In this document: positions 22,865 to 32,000 of the stretch, piece by piece
Layout of the letters: each line of letters opens with the position of its first letter
How positions within the stretch are numbered: position 1 is the stretch's first letter
NCBI RefSeq assembly: GCF_002901845.1
Contig: NZ_PPQE01000025.1
Coordinates: 307,658-371,657, forward strand
DNA length: 64,000 nt
Source of the DNA: Staphylococcus hominis subsp. hominis
GTDB lineage: Bacteria; Bacillota; Bacilli; Staphylococcales; Staphylococcaceae
Direction of reading: 5' to 3'
Translations under genes and position numbers: made by a program
The notes under the pieces: generated by a model
Databases searched by the model: none
Told to the model about the DNA's origin: nothing
The model's input: only the letters and a program-made list of their open reading frames with translations

Positions 22865-24010
22865 ATGGGGCTATTTGATAAGATATTTCAAAAAAATAAA
22901 GAAATTTCATGGATGTATGACTTAGAACTTCTACAAGAAACAAGTTCAAAAGCCTATATCAAAAGAATGGCTTTAAATGTAGTCGTTGAATATGTAGCAA
23001 GGACAATCGCTCAGTCTGAATTTAGAGTGAAAGAAAGTGATCATGTCACTAAAGATGATATGTACTATTTATTAAATGTTCGACCTAATCCTAATCAAAA
23101 TGCTACACAGTTTTGGCAAAAATTTATTTATAAACTTCTTGCCGACAACGAAGCTTTAATTATTAAATCAGATGATGATTATTTATATGTGGCAGATGAC
23201 TTTGAACATGAAACAGAGTTAGGACTATTACCACATCGCTTTAATTCAGTTATGGTTAACGACTATAAATATAATCGCTACTTTTCAATGGATGATGTTA
23301 TTTATTTAGAATATGCCAATGAAAAGTTAGATAAATTTTCATTAGGACTATTTGAAGATTATGGGGAAGTATTTGGTCGTATGTTGAATATGCAACTCAA
23401 GAAAAATCAAATACGAGGTATTCTAAACGTTGGATCAACACAACTAAATACGAAAGGTATTCAAGATTATATTGATATGATTTTTAATACTTTTGAGAAA
23501 AATCAAGTTGCAGTTGTACCTTTAACTAAAGGTTTAGAATACGAAGAACATTCAACAAATAATTCTAGTGCGAATGGCTCAGATTTCAAAGAGTTAAGGC
23601 AAGCAATAGAAGATATTCTCATCTATATTGCACGTATTGTTGGTGTATCATCCTCTCTAATTCTAGGAGAAAATGCAGATTTAGAAAAAGCGATTGAAGC
23701 AACTAACAAATTCTGTTTCAAACCGTTAACCAAGAAATTAGAGCGTGAGTTAAATGCTAAGCTATTCTTTAAAGATGAGTACCTAAGAGAAAACAAACGT
23801 ATTGAAATTGTCGGTATAGATAAGAAAAATCCAATCGAATTAGCAGAAGCAATTGATAAGCTACGTTCTTCTGGCACTTATACTGGCAATCAAATTCGTG
23901 TCATGCTTGGCGATGAACCAGGAGATGATGAACACCTAGATGAATACGTATTAACTAAAAACTACGAATCAGTTTCATCAATAGAAGGGGGTGAGACTAA
24001 TAATGGGTAA
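22865..24010 (+). CDS. Portal protein, HK97 family
   Basis: 381 residues. Contains NVVVEYVARTIAQSEFRV, LLNVRPNPNQNATQFWQKF and SSLILGENADLEKAIEATNKFCFKPL, typical of HK97-type portals. Forms the dodecameric DNA entry ring at the capsid vertex. GGAGGGAG Shine-Dalgarno; overlaps the protease gene by a few bases. Confidence 0.95.
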   Translation: MGLFDKIFQKNKEISWMYDLELLQETSSKAYIKRMALNVVVEYVARTIAQSEFRVKESDHVTKDDMYYLLNVRPNPNQNATQFWQKFIYKLLADNEALIIKSDDDYLYVADDFEHETELGLLPHRFNSVMVNDYKYNRYFSMDDVIYLEYANEKLDKFSLGLFEDYGEVFGRMLNMQLKKNQIRGILNVGSTQLNTKGIQDYIDMIFNTFEKNQVAVVPLTKGLEYEEHSTNNSSANGSDFKELRQAIEDILIYIARIVGVSSSLILGENADLEKAIEATNKFCFKPLTKKLERELNAKLFFKDEYLRENKRIEIVGIDKKNPIELAEAIDKLRSSGTYTGNQIRVMLGDEPGDDEHLDEYVLTKNYESVSSIEGGETNNG

Positions 24011-24857
24011 TCCGATTGTAAGGAATGTCACGCCAGTTTTTAGAAACGAAACTAAGAATAACAAACACATTTTAACGTTGTCAGGTACTATTGCTAACTT
24101 ATCTTTTCTTGATGATACTATCAGCGCTAAAGCTGTGAAAGATTCGCTTGATAATGTTAAAGAAGATATTGTTATTCGTTTAAATTCTGGCGGTGGTGAT
24201 GTATTTGAAGGGATAGAAATTTATAATTACTTAAAGTCCTTATCCAATCACATCACAATTGAAGTCACTGCATTAGCTGCAAGTGCTGCATCATTAGTTG
24301 CAATGGCAGGAGATAAGATTATCATCCGAACAGGTGCAAATATGATGGTACACGAGGCTTCTACAATGGCTTTTGGTAATAAATCAGATATTCAGAAAAC
24401 ATTGAATGCTTTAACTGCAATTGATACATCTATTGTTGATATATATCACGATAGAACAGGTTTAGATCGTGATGAGATTGTTAATCTAATCACTAATGAA
24501 ACGTGGTTAACTGCAGATGAAGCAATCAATAAAGGTTTTGCAGATGAGAAATCATCTCGTAAATCTGTTGAGAAGCAGAAAGAAGGTGTAAGTAATTTGA
24601 AAGATTCTAAGTATATCGCAAGACTTAAAGAGCAACAAAAAATTATCAATGCAATGATTGATGAAGCAGAAGAGGGAACACCAAATGAACCTTCAAGTGA
24701 TGATTCAAACGAACAACGCATTGCGGATTTAGAAAACAAAATTAAAAACATTGAATCACACCTTGATAAATTAGAAAAAGGCGACGAAGGTGAAAGTCAA
24801 AGCGGGGGTACTAATCCACCGCCAAAAAAAAATAAATTTTCGAGATTTGCATTTTAA
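24003..24857 (+). CDS. ClpP-like prohead protease
   Basis: 284 residues from the ATG at 24003, the one with correct spacing from GGGGGTGAG. Serine-protease S14 fold: LNSGGGDVFEGIEIYNYL, catalytic Ser in TALAASAASLVAMAG (near 99) and His in MMVHEAS (near 122). A charged C-terminal extension (200-284, Glu/Ser/Asp) may scaffold head assembly. It matures the HK97-type capsid. Confidence 0.95.
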   Translation: MGNPIVRNVTPVFRNETKNNKHILTLSGTIANLSFLDDTISAKAVKDSLDNVKEDIVIRLNSGGGDVFEGIEIYNYLKSLSNHITIEVTALAASAASLVAMAGDKIIIRTGANMMVHEASTMAFGNKSDIQKTLNALTAIDTSIVDIYHDRTGLDRDEIVNLITNETWLTADEAINKGFADEKSSRKSVEKQKEGVSNLKDSKYIARLKEQQKIINAMIDEAEEGTPNEPSSDDSNEQRIADLENKIKNIESHLDKLEKGDEGESQSGGTNPPPKKNKFSRFAF

Positions 24858-24918
24858 GTAGCTATTAACAATTGATGTTAATGGCTATTTTTTATGCATA
24901 AATTTAAGGAGGAATATT

Positions 24919-26097
24919 ATGGCTATTAAAGTCGGAGAAAAATTAAAGAACTATCAAGACCATAAAGCGCATTTTGCTGAATTAGTTCGCAATGGTGCAA
25001 GTGATGAAGAACAATCAAAAGCATTTGGAGAAATGTTTGATGCATTATCAAATGATTTACAAGAAGAAATTTCAGCAGAAGTTAATAATCGTGTAGTAGA
25101 TAACGGTATCTTAGCAAAACGCTCACAAGATCCATTAACTTCAGAAGAACGTAAATTCTTTAATGAAATCAATACAGAAGTAGGATATAAAGAAGAAAAA
25201 TTATTACCTGAAACAGTCATTGAACGTGTGTTTGATGATTTGCAATCAGAACATCCATTACTTTCAAAAATCAATATTCAAAACGCAGGTTTAGTAACAC
25301 GTATCATTAAAGCAGAACCAACTGGTCAAGCAGTTTGGGGTAAAATCTTTGGTGAAATCAAAGGTCAATTAGATGCAGCGTTTGATGAAGAAGAATTCAA
25401 ACAATCTAAATTAACTTGTTTCGTAGTTATCCCTGATGATTTAAAAATGTTTGGGCCTAACTGGGTAGAACGTTTTGTTCGTACTCAAATTGAAGAAGCT
25501 ATTTCAGTTGCTTTAGAAGCTGCTTTCTTAACTGGTGAAGGTGCATCTAAAGACCAACCAGTAGGTTTAATGAAAGATATTCAAGAAAACGGCGGTGTAG
25601 TTGATAAAACTTCTTCTGGTACTTTAACTTTTGCTGATGCAGATACAACTGTGAATGAATTAAAAGATGTATTAAAAGGCTTATCTGTTAAAGAAAACGG
25701 TAAAGAGGTAAACATTGACGGTAAAGTTGTATTAGTAGTTAATCCACAAGATTCATGGGATGTACAAGCGCGTTACACTTACTTAACTGCTAATGGTGGT
25801 TTTGTAACAGTATTACCTTATAACGTACAAATCGTATCTTCTGAATTTGTTCCAACGAATAAATTAGTTGCTTTTGTAACTGATCGTTATGATGCAGTAC
25901 GTGGTGGCGGATTAACAGTTAAAAAATTCGACCAAACTTTAGCGTTAGAAGATTGTATTTTATACACAGCTAAAACATTCGCTTATGGTCAACCAGCCGA
26001 TAACAATGCCTCACGCGTATATGACTTAGAATTATCTACTGCAGTTCGTACTTCAACTCCTGCAGGTGGAACAACAGATAGTACTGCACAAGCCTAA
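24919..26097 (+). CDS. Major capsid protein, HK97 fold
   Basis: 392 residues. The N-terminal 100 residues form a charged helical delta domain, probably removed by the ClpP-like protease. The rest has HK97 features (AVWGKIFGEIKGQLDAAFDEEEF, KLTCFVVIPDDLKMFGPNWVERFV, AFLTGEGASKDQPVGL). Strong AAGGAGG. Codon use looks optimised, as expected for an abundant protein. Confidence 0.95.
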   Translation: MAIKVGEKLKNYQDHKAHFAELVRNGASDEEQSKAFGEMFDALSNDLQEEISAEVNNRVVDNGILAKRSQDPLTSEERKFFNEINTEVGYKEEKLLPETVIERVFDDLQSEHPLLSKINIQNAGLVTRIIKAEPTGQAVWGKIFGEIKGQLDAAFDEEEFKQSKLTCFVVIPDDLKMFGPNWVERFVRTQIEEAISVALEAAFLTGEGASKDQPVGLMKDIQENGGVVDKTSSGTLTFADADTTVNELKDVLKGLSVKENGKEVNIDGKVVLVVNPQDSWDVQARYTYLTANGGFVTVLPYNVQIVSSEFVPTNKLVAFVTDRYDAVRGGGLTVKKFDQTLALEDCILYTAKTFAYGQPADNNASRVYDLELSTAVRTSTPAGGTTDSTAQA

Positions 26098-26114
26098 GAA
26101 AGTAGTTGATACTA

Positions 26115-26411
26115 ATGCCAAGCGTTAAGATATCAGATGAAATTTTAGATGAATTTAAAGAATACACTAAGATTTCTCATGATACGGAAGATGAACACTT
26201 ATTACGTGTTTTAAATATGTCTTATGAGAACTTAGAAACACGTTTTGGCGTATTTGATATTAATAGTAATTTAAACGGTAAAAACTTAGTTTTTGCACGC
26301 GCTCGATATGATTACGAAGATTTATTAGAATTCTTTAACGACAATTATCAAGATGATTTGTTACACTTTGGCTTTTTGACATTAAGAGAGCGTGATGTAA
26401 ATGAAAAGTAA
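26115..26411 (+). CDS. Head-tail connector (gp6-like)
   Basis: 98 residues from the ATG at 26115 (a TTG at 26106 is also possible). Helical, with FKEYTKISHDTEDEHLLRVLNMSYENLE typical of phage head-tail connectors that bind under the portal. Overlaps the next gene. Confidence 0.8.
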   Translation: MPSVKISDEILDEFKEYTKISHDTEDEHLLRVLNMSYENLETRFGVFDINSNLNGKNLVFARARYDYEDLLEFFNDNYQDDLLHFGFLTLRERDVNEK

Positions 26412-26772
26412 ATTTAAAAAACCGTTTATCACAACTAAAAAATTAAATACGCGTGTTCATTTTTATGAGTATCAAGAGAATGAAGGGCCAGAAGCAGGCG
26501 TAAAACGTAAAAGAGTTTTATATCATTGTTGGGCATATGTTCCACAGTGGAAAATGACTGAATTACAACAAGCGATTGCAAATGGTACAGAACATGATGT
26601 GAAGATATTTATACGTGAAACTCACGGACAATATATACCAAATGAAAAGCATTACGTTGCAATAGATTCGCCATATATTCATCAAGATTTGAATATTAAA
26701 TTAGTACAACCCGATGTAGAGAACGAACAATTTTTAATGTTAACTGCTGGGGTGGTATCTAATGGCGAGTAA
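26401..26772 (+). CDS. Head closure protein (SPP1 gp16-like)
   Basis: 123 residues, beta-rich, with TRVHFYEYQENEGPEAGVKRKRVLYHCWAYV and WKMTELQQAIANGTEHDVKIFIR. Position after the connector and before the gp10-like protein identifies it as the head closure/stopper component. Overlaps both neighbours. Confidence 0.82.
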   Translation: MKSKFKKPFITTKKLNTRVHFYEYQENEGPEAGVKRKRVLYHCWAYVPQWKMTELQQAIANGTEHDVKIFIRETHGQYIPNEKHYVAIDSPYIHQDLNIKLVQPDVENEQFLMLTAGVVSNGE

Positions 26773-27184
26773 TAATTTTAGTGGTATTCGTGCAGAAGGT
26801 TTAAACCAATTACAAAAAGATTTGGAAAAAAGATTCAGTCGGCAAAGAATGAACAAAATTGTAGATATGGCATTGATTAAGGCGGGCAACATTGTATTAG
26901 ACGCTATCAAAAATAATATACGTTACTTTAGAGATACTGGCGCAGAATATGAAGAAGCTAAATTATCACAACCTTATTGGGATAAAGGCGTTCGTTCTGT
27001 TCGAGTATATTGGGAAGGACCACATCACAGATATTCTATTGTTCATTTAAACGAGAAAGGCTTTCACGCTAGAAATGGTAAGTTTATTCGGCCTAAAGGT
27101 TTCGGGGCGATAGACAAAGCATTACGTACAGCTGAGAAAGAGTTTTATAAAACGGTACAGGAAGAAGTGGAGAAGTTACTATGA
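26762..27184 (+). CDS. HK97 gp10-like tail-joining protein
   Basis: 140 residues with the gp10 pattern GLNQLQKDLEKRF...KAGNIVLDAIKNNI and a C-terminal HARNGKFIRPKGFGAIDKAL. Part of the head-tail interface. Overlaps the next start by 4 bases. Confidence 0.85.
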   Translation: MASNNFSGIRAEGLNQLQKDLEKRFSRQRMNKIVDMALIKAGNIVLDAIKNNIRYFRDTGAEYEEAKLSQPYWDKGVRSVRVYWEGPHHRYSIVHLNEKGFHARNGKFIRPKGFGAIDKALRTAEKEFYKTVQEEVEKLL

Positions 27185-27588
27185 TTGATATATTAAATAA
27201 AATACACAGTGTCCTAAAAGATGACGAAAAACTAATGAAAATACTAGATATCAAGAATGTAAAGTTCAATGACTATCCTGACGTTAAAGACATCACAAAA
27301 CCTTATGTCGTATTAGATGACTTTGATGATCCTATTCCCGAAGTACATTATGACGGAGAACGTGCAGCGTATAGTTATATTGTTCAAATAGATGTATTTG
27401 TGAAAGCTAATGCAGATTACAATGCACGATTAAGAAGAAACGAAATATCACAACGTATTAGTGATTTGCTCTGGAAAGAATTGAAAGCAGGGCAAGTAAG
27501 TAATTTAGGAAATGAATATAACAAAGAATTTGCTTTGTATCGCTCAACAAGACGATATGAAGCAATTTTTTATGAGGAGGAAAATTAA
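27181..27588 (+). CDS. Tail terminator protein
   Basis: 135 residues, alpha/beta, starting MIDILNKIHSVLKDDEKLMK with VVLDDFDDPIPEV and YIVQIDVFVKA. Size, fold pattern and position before the major tail protein match phage tail terminators (gp17/gpU type). Confidence 0.78.
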   Translation: MIDILNKIHSVLKDDEKLMKILDIKNVKFNDYPDVKDITKPYVVLDDFDDPIPEVHYDGERAAYSYIVQIDVFVKANADYNARLRRNEISQRISDLLWKELKAGQVSNLGNEYNKEFALYRSTRRYEAIFYEEEN

Positions 27589-28203
27589 ATGGTTAAATAT
27601 GCTAAAACACCAAAATCATTTATCAACATTAAAGATTTAGGTTTTGCTTTATTAGAAACAGATGAATTAGACGGCACTATTAAATATTCAAATGTAACTC
27701 AAACTCGTGGTTTACAAGAAATTTCAGTAGAAACTGGTGGAGAAATTGTTAATGCTTACGCTGACGGTTCAATCATTGAATCAGGTACTACTGATGGTGA
27801 AGGTAAAATTTCAATGACAATGCATGCATTTCCACAAGAAATTCGTGAATTAATCTTCAATGAAATTTATAACGAAACTGGAGTATATTCGGAAGAACGT
27901 GGTAAACAAAACAACTATGTAGCAGTATGGTTTAAACGTGAACGACGTGACGATTCTTACCAACAAGTTGGTTTAACTAAAGTTATGTTTGCTGATCCAA
28001 ATTTAGAAGGTAAAACTGCCGAAGAAGATTGGGAATTCAGTTCAGAAGAATCAGAAGGTACTGCAATGCACCGTATCGCTGACGGTAAACGTAAAATTTT
28101 ATTCGATAGTTCTCGTGAAGGTGCTGATGTTGATTCATTCTTCCAAGAATTATTAAATGGTGCTTATGACAGTAAAACAGAAGTAGACACTGCTTCTGCA
28201 TAA
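27589..28203 (+). CDS. Major tail protein, phi13-type
   Basis: 204 residues; AAGGAGG-like Shine-Dalgarno inside the preceding gene. INIKDLGFALLETDELDGTIKYSNVTQTRGLQEISVETGGE is the hallmark of the phi13-type tail tube protein. Polymerises as hexameric rings around the tape measure. Confidence 0.92.
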   Translation: MVKYAKTPKSFINIKDLGFALLETDELDGTIKYSNVTQTRGLQEISVETGGEIVNAYADGSIIESGTTDGEGKISMTMHAFPQEIRELIFNEIYNETGVYSEERGKQNNYVAVWFKRERRDDSYQQVGLTKVMFADPNLEGKTAEEDWEFSSEESEGTAMHRIADGKRKILFDSSREGADVDSFFQELLNGAYDSKTEVDTASA

Positions 28204-28216
28204 GGAGTGTTAATTC

Positions 28217-28384
28217 ATGGTTCAATATAAAGTTTTAAAAGATGCTAACGACCTTAAAACTGGTAAGGAATACCGTAAAGATGAGGTTGTGGAAGAAAAA
28301 GTAAAAGTAGTCGACGACTTTGAAAAACGTTTGAAGAAAAAAGGTTATGAGTTACCATTCTTCGAACGTGTTGAAGATAAATAA
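28217..28384 (+). CDS. Small tail-region protein, unknown
   Basis: 55 residues, Lys/Glu-rich (MVQYKVLKDANDLKTGKEYRKDE), resembling short YqbF-like phage proteins placed between the tail tube and chaperone genes. GGAGTG Shine-Dalgarno. Confidence 0.6.
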   Translation: MVQYKVLKDANDLKTGKEYRKDEVVEEKVKVVDDFEKRLKKKGYELPFFERVEDK

Positions 28385-28447
28385 ATTAATCTTTAGGACT
28401 GCTAAATGCAGTCCTTTTATTTCGAAATAAAAAGGAGTTTTTTAAAC

Positions 28448-28810
28448 ATGTCAAACAAATTAAAACGTAACTACATTCGTTTAGTAGAAAACCCAGAAGC
28501 AGAAGAAATTAAACTTGAAACATACTTAACACCACATTTTATTCCATTAGATGTTTTATATGAATCAGTGGATATTATGGCTGAATTAGAGAAAGCAGAA
28601 AATGGAGAAGTTGAATTATCATTCAAAGAACAATTAGATAAATTAATTGATGTAGTAGTTAAAATTTATGGTAAACAATTTACTGCAAAAGATATTAGAA
28701 ATCGTCTACATGCGCCTGACGCACTTGAAACATTACAAAAACAAGTACAATTCATTGCTAATGGCCAACAAGACGAGGAAACAAAAAAGTTTATTCAGAG
28801 CATCAGCTAA
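28448..28810 (+). CDS. Tail assembly chaperone gpG
   Basis: 120 residues from the ATG at 28448 behind AAAAGGAG. The upstream part of the open frame has no start signal. Helical; PHFIPLDVLYESVDIMAELEK and KLIDVVVKIYGKQFTAKDI are typical of gpG-type chaperones that coat the tape measure. The last codons contain the slippery sequence that produces the longer gpGT form. Confidence 0.85.
   Translation: MSNKLKRNYIRLVENPEAEEIKLETYLTPHFIPLDVLYESVDIMAELEKAENGEVELSFKEQLDKLIDVVVKIYGKQFTAKDIRNRLHAPDALETLQKQVQFIANGQQDEETKKFIQSIS
28783..28789 (+). other. -1 ribosomal frameshift site A_AAA_AAG
   Basis: In the gpG frame the codons are ACA AAA AAG, giving the canonical slippery heptamer A_AAA_AAG. A -1 slip moves ribosomes into the frame that stays open to 29013 with no other stop. 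Confidence 0.85.
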
Positions 28811-29013
28811 ACAAATTAAAAAAAGAAGATTTAACTTACAATGGCATGTTGAAGAATTTGGATAAAGTCGTAAAAGATATGGTGGAAAATGGAACACCAG
28901 CAAACCAAGTTCTTGAAATGCCGTTTTATTATATACTTCAAATTTTAGATGAACGTCATCTAAATACTGTTGATACTGATGAAAAAGCCGATGCGCTATT
29001 CTCTGCATTGTAG
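28789..29013 (+). CDS. gpT extension, made only as the gpGT frameshift product
   Basis: The -1 frame from 28789 encodes 74 residues with no start of its own (VYSEHQLNKLKKEDLTYNGM at its beginning, then NLDKVVKDMVENGTPANQVLEMPFYYI, ending LFSAL). Joined to gpG it gives about 188 residues. This fits the gpG/gpGT rule of long-tailed phages, where the minor fusion recruits the tail tube protein. Confidence 0.85.
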   Translation, partial: VYSEHQLNKLKKEDLTYNGMLKNLDKVVKDMVENGTPANQVLEMPFYYILQILDERHLNTVDTDEKADALFSAL

Positions 29014-29073
29014 CCTTAGTCATTGGTACTAAGGCTATTTTTTTATATCTAAATAAGGAAGGAGGGACAGTAA

Positions 29074-32000
29074 GTGGCTGAATCAAGATTTAAAGGTTTA
29101 TCAATCTTAATGAATATGCGTGATGTTGGTATTGAACGTACAATGAAACAAATACGAGCGCAATTCAAAACGTTAGATTCAGAAATGCGTAGATCTAATG
29201 CTAATTTCAAGCACTCAGAGAAAAACATGCAGTCTTATGCAACAAGAACGAAAGAGTTAACTAAAGCCATTGATGTAACTGAAAATTCTATGAAAGATAT
29301 TTCTAATCAGTTAAAGAAAATGACTTTAGAAGAACAACGTTCTAGTGTTGAAGCCGAAAAGTTACGTCAAGAATACAGTAAGCAACATAGAGCATTACAA
29401 ATGTATCAACGACAATTGAATTCAACTGAACAAGAGATGAAACAATTCGGTACAACTACTAAACAAACGATTTTCTCGATGAAAAAGATTAATGATGTTC
29501 TAGGTACAATGAAACGTCAACTTAACATTGCGAATATGGCATTTCAAAGTACGGAAAAGTCTACAAGTAGTTATAAGAATTATTTAAATCAATTAAATAC
29601 AGTTATTCAAAAGCACCAAAATACGATTAAAGTATTAGAAGGTCGTTATCAGAAAGTAGCGAGAGAACAAGGTGTTATGAGTAAAGAAGCATTAGAGTTA
29701 AAAGAGAAAATCTTACAAGAAAAAGCGACTTTAGGACAACTAGACAATCAATACAAGAAAACAACTATGGAAGCTAAACGATTTGCTTTTGAACAAAAAA
29801 CGTTAACATCTTCAATGTCTGAAATTCGTCAAAAAATGACACAAGTATCACAATCGTTAACGATCAGTGCAAATAAATTTAAATTGAGTGGTCAAACTGC
29901 TCAAGCATATAAAGCACGCATTTCTGAATTGAATAACGGAATGAAACAACAGCAACTTATTGTTCAAAATTTATCTAGACAGTATGACTTTGCTAAAAAA
30001 CAATATGGTGCTACAAGTCAAGAAGCACAACATCTTAATGTAAAATTATCTGAAGAACGTTTGAAATTAAAAGAGTTAAATACTCAATTAAATCAAACAA
30101 CGCAAGCACATAATCGTCTAGAAATGGAACAAAAACAAGGCATCTCTTCTATGGCTCAAATTAGAGCGAAGATGTCGCAATTTAACGATACTCTATATCT
30201 ATCAAGAAGTAATCTTTCGCGTGCAGGAGAGAGTGTAAAAGCCTATGGTAATCATTTAAATGTACTTAAAACGAATATGTCTGAACAACGTGTCGTATTA
30301 AGAGAATTAATCGCACAATACAATCATGTGGCTAATGCACAAGGGCGCGATAGTCAAGAAGCAAGAGAACTATCTAGCGCAATCACTCAACAAAAAATTA
30401 AGATGAACGAACTTGAGAGTGAGTTAGACCAAACAACGCAAAGTTATAAACAATTAGAAACAGAACAACGAAACGCGCAACGTTTATCTTCTACTGGCTT
30501 TGGTAGAAGTATCCAAAGTGTCAATAAATATAAAGATTCTATTAGAAATGTTGGCTCTACTATGAGAAGTGTTGGATCTACTTCAATGCTTTATATGACT
30601 ATGCCAGCAGTTGCAGGTATGGGAACAGCTATTAAATCATCAATTGAATGGGAACAAGCTTTAGCGGGTGTTGCTAAAACAACAAATATGAGTGGTAGCG
30701 AATTAAATAAAATGGGCAATGAAATTACTAAAATGAGTAATACAATGCCATTCGCTGCAACAGAAATAGCAGGTGTAGCAGAAGCTGCAGGACAACTAGG
30801 TATCAAGAAACAAGATATTACTTCATTCACTAGAACAATGATGAACTTAGGTGTTGCTACAAATCTCACTGCAGATGAAGCAGCAACAGAGTTTGCAAGA
30901 TTTGCTAATGCTGCAAACATGCCAATAAAAGATGTAGATAGATTGGGTTCAACCGTTGTTGCTTTAGGTAACAGTACAGCCACAACTGAAAAAGAAATTG
31001 TTGAAATGGCACAACGTTTAGCTGGTGCAGGCGCGCAAGCAGGTTTTAGTTCTGATGAAATTATGTCGGTCAGTGCAGCGATGTCATCAGTAGGAATCGA
31101 GGCAGAAGCAGGCGGTACTGCCATGACACAGATTTGGAATAAGATGACAAAAGCTGTTGCTGAAGGTGGCGACACTTTAGATAGCTTTGCTAAAACTGCA
31201 GGCGTTAGTGGTAAAGAATTTGCACAAATTTGGGAGAATAACCCTAGTAAAGCATTATCAATGTTTGTTAAAGGTTTAGGCGAAACTGAAGGTGGAGCAA
31301 AAGGTGTATTAAAAGCCTTAGATGATGTCGGTATCAAAGGGATAAGAGAAGCCGATACTATTAGACGTATGGCTAACAATCATCAAGTTCTAGATAAAGC
31401 ACTTAAAATAGGTTCAGAAGGTTGGAAAGAAAATAGTGCTTTAACTAATGAAGCTAACATCCGTTATGAAACAATGGGTAGTAAGTTGAAAATGTTAAAA
31501 AATACTTTCATCAACTTTGCTAGAACAATTGGAGATGCAGTTGCACCTATCGTTTCATTCTTAGCAGATAAGTTGACTGGACTATTCGAACACTTACAAG
31601 GGACAAGTAATGCTACTAAGATAGCAATCGCAGCATTTACGTTATTAAGCGTTGCTATACCTCCGCTTATTGTCGCAACTGGTGTATTAGCACATAGCAT
31701 CGTAGGTATTTCGGAGGCTATGACATTGTTAAATGCTACTAAAGGTGGCGCTAAATTCTTTAGTTTATTCAATGGCGGTATTAAAGGTCTTTTACCTAAG
31801 ATAGGACAGTTATTAACTAAAATACCTCTACTTGGAAGTGCGTTTACTTTATTAACAGGTCCAGTAGGAATAGTCATAGGAGTAATTGCTGCTTTAACTG
31901 CAGGAATTGTTTACCTGTGGAAAACAAACGATACATTTCGCAATTTTGTTATAAATGCTTGGAACGCAATAAAAAATAGTGCAATAGCAGTATTTGGCTT

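Noticed and set aside
28668-28865. 65-codon frame overlapping gpG
   Set aside because: It is in the third frame; the functional continuation is the -1 frame reached at A_AAA_AAG, which runs to 29013.
30591-31379. Long minus-strand frame of 262 codons inside the tape measure gene
   Set aside because: Shadow of the plus-strand gene: composition is Ala/Ser/Val/Ile-rich noise, there is no Shine-Dalgarno, and the plus strand encodes a recognised tape measure.
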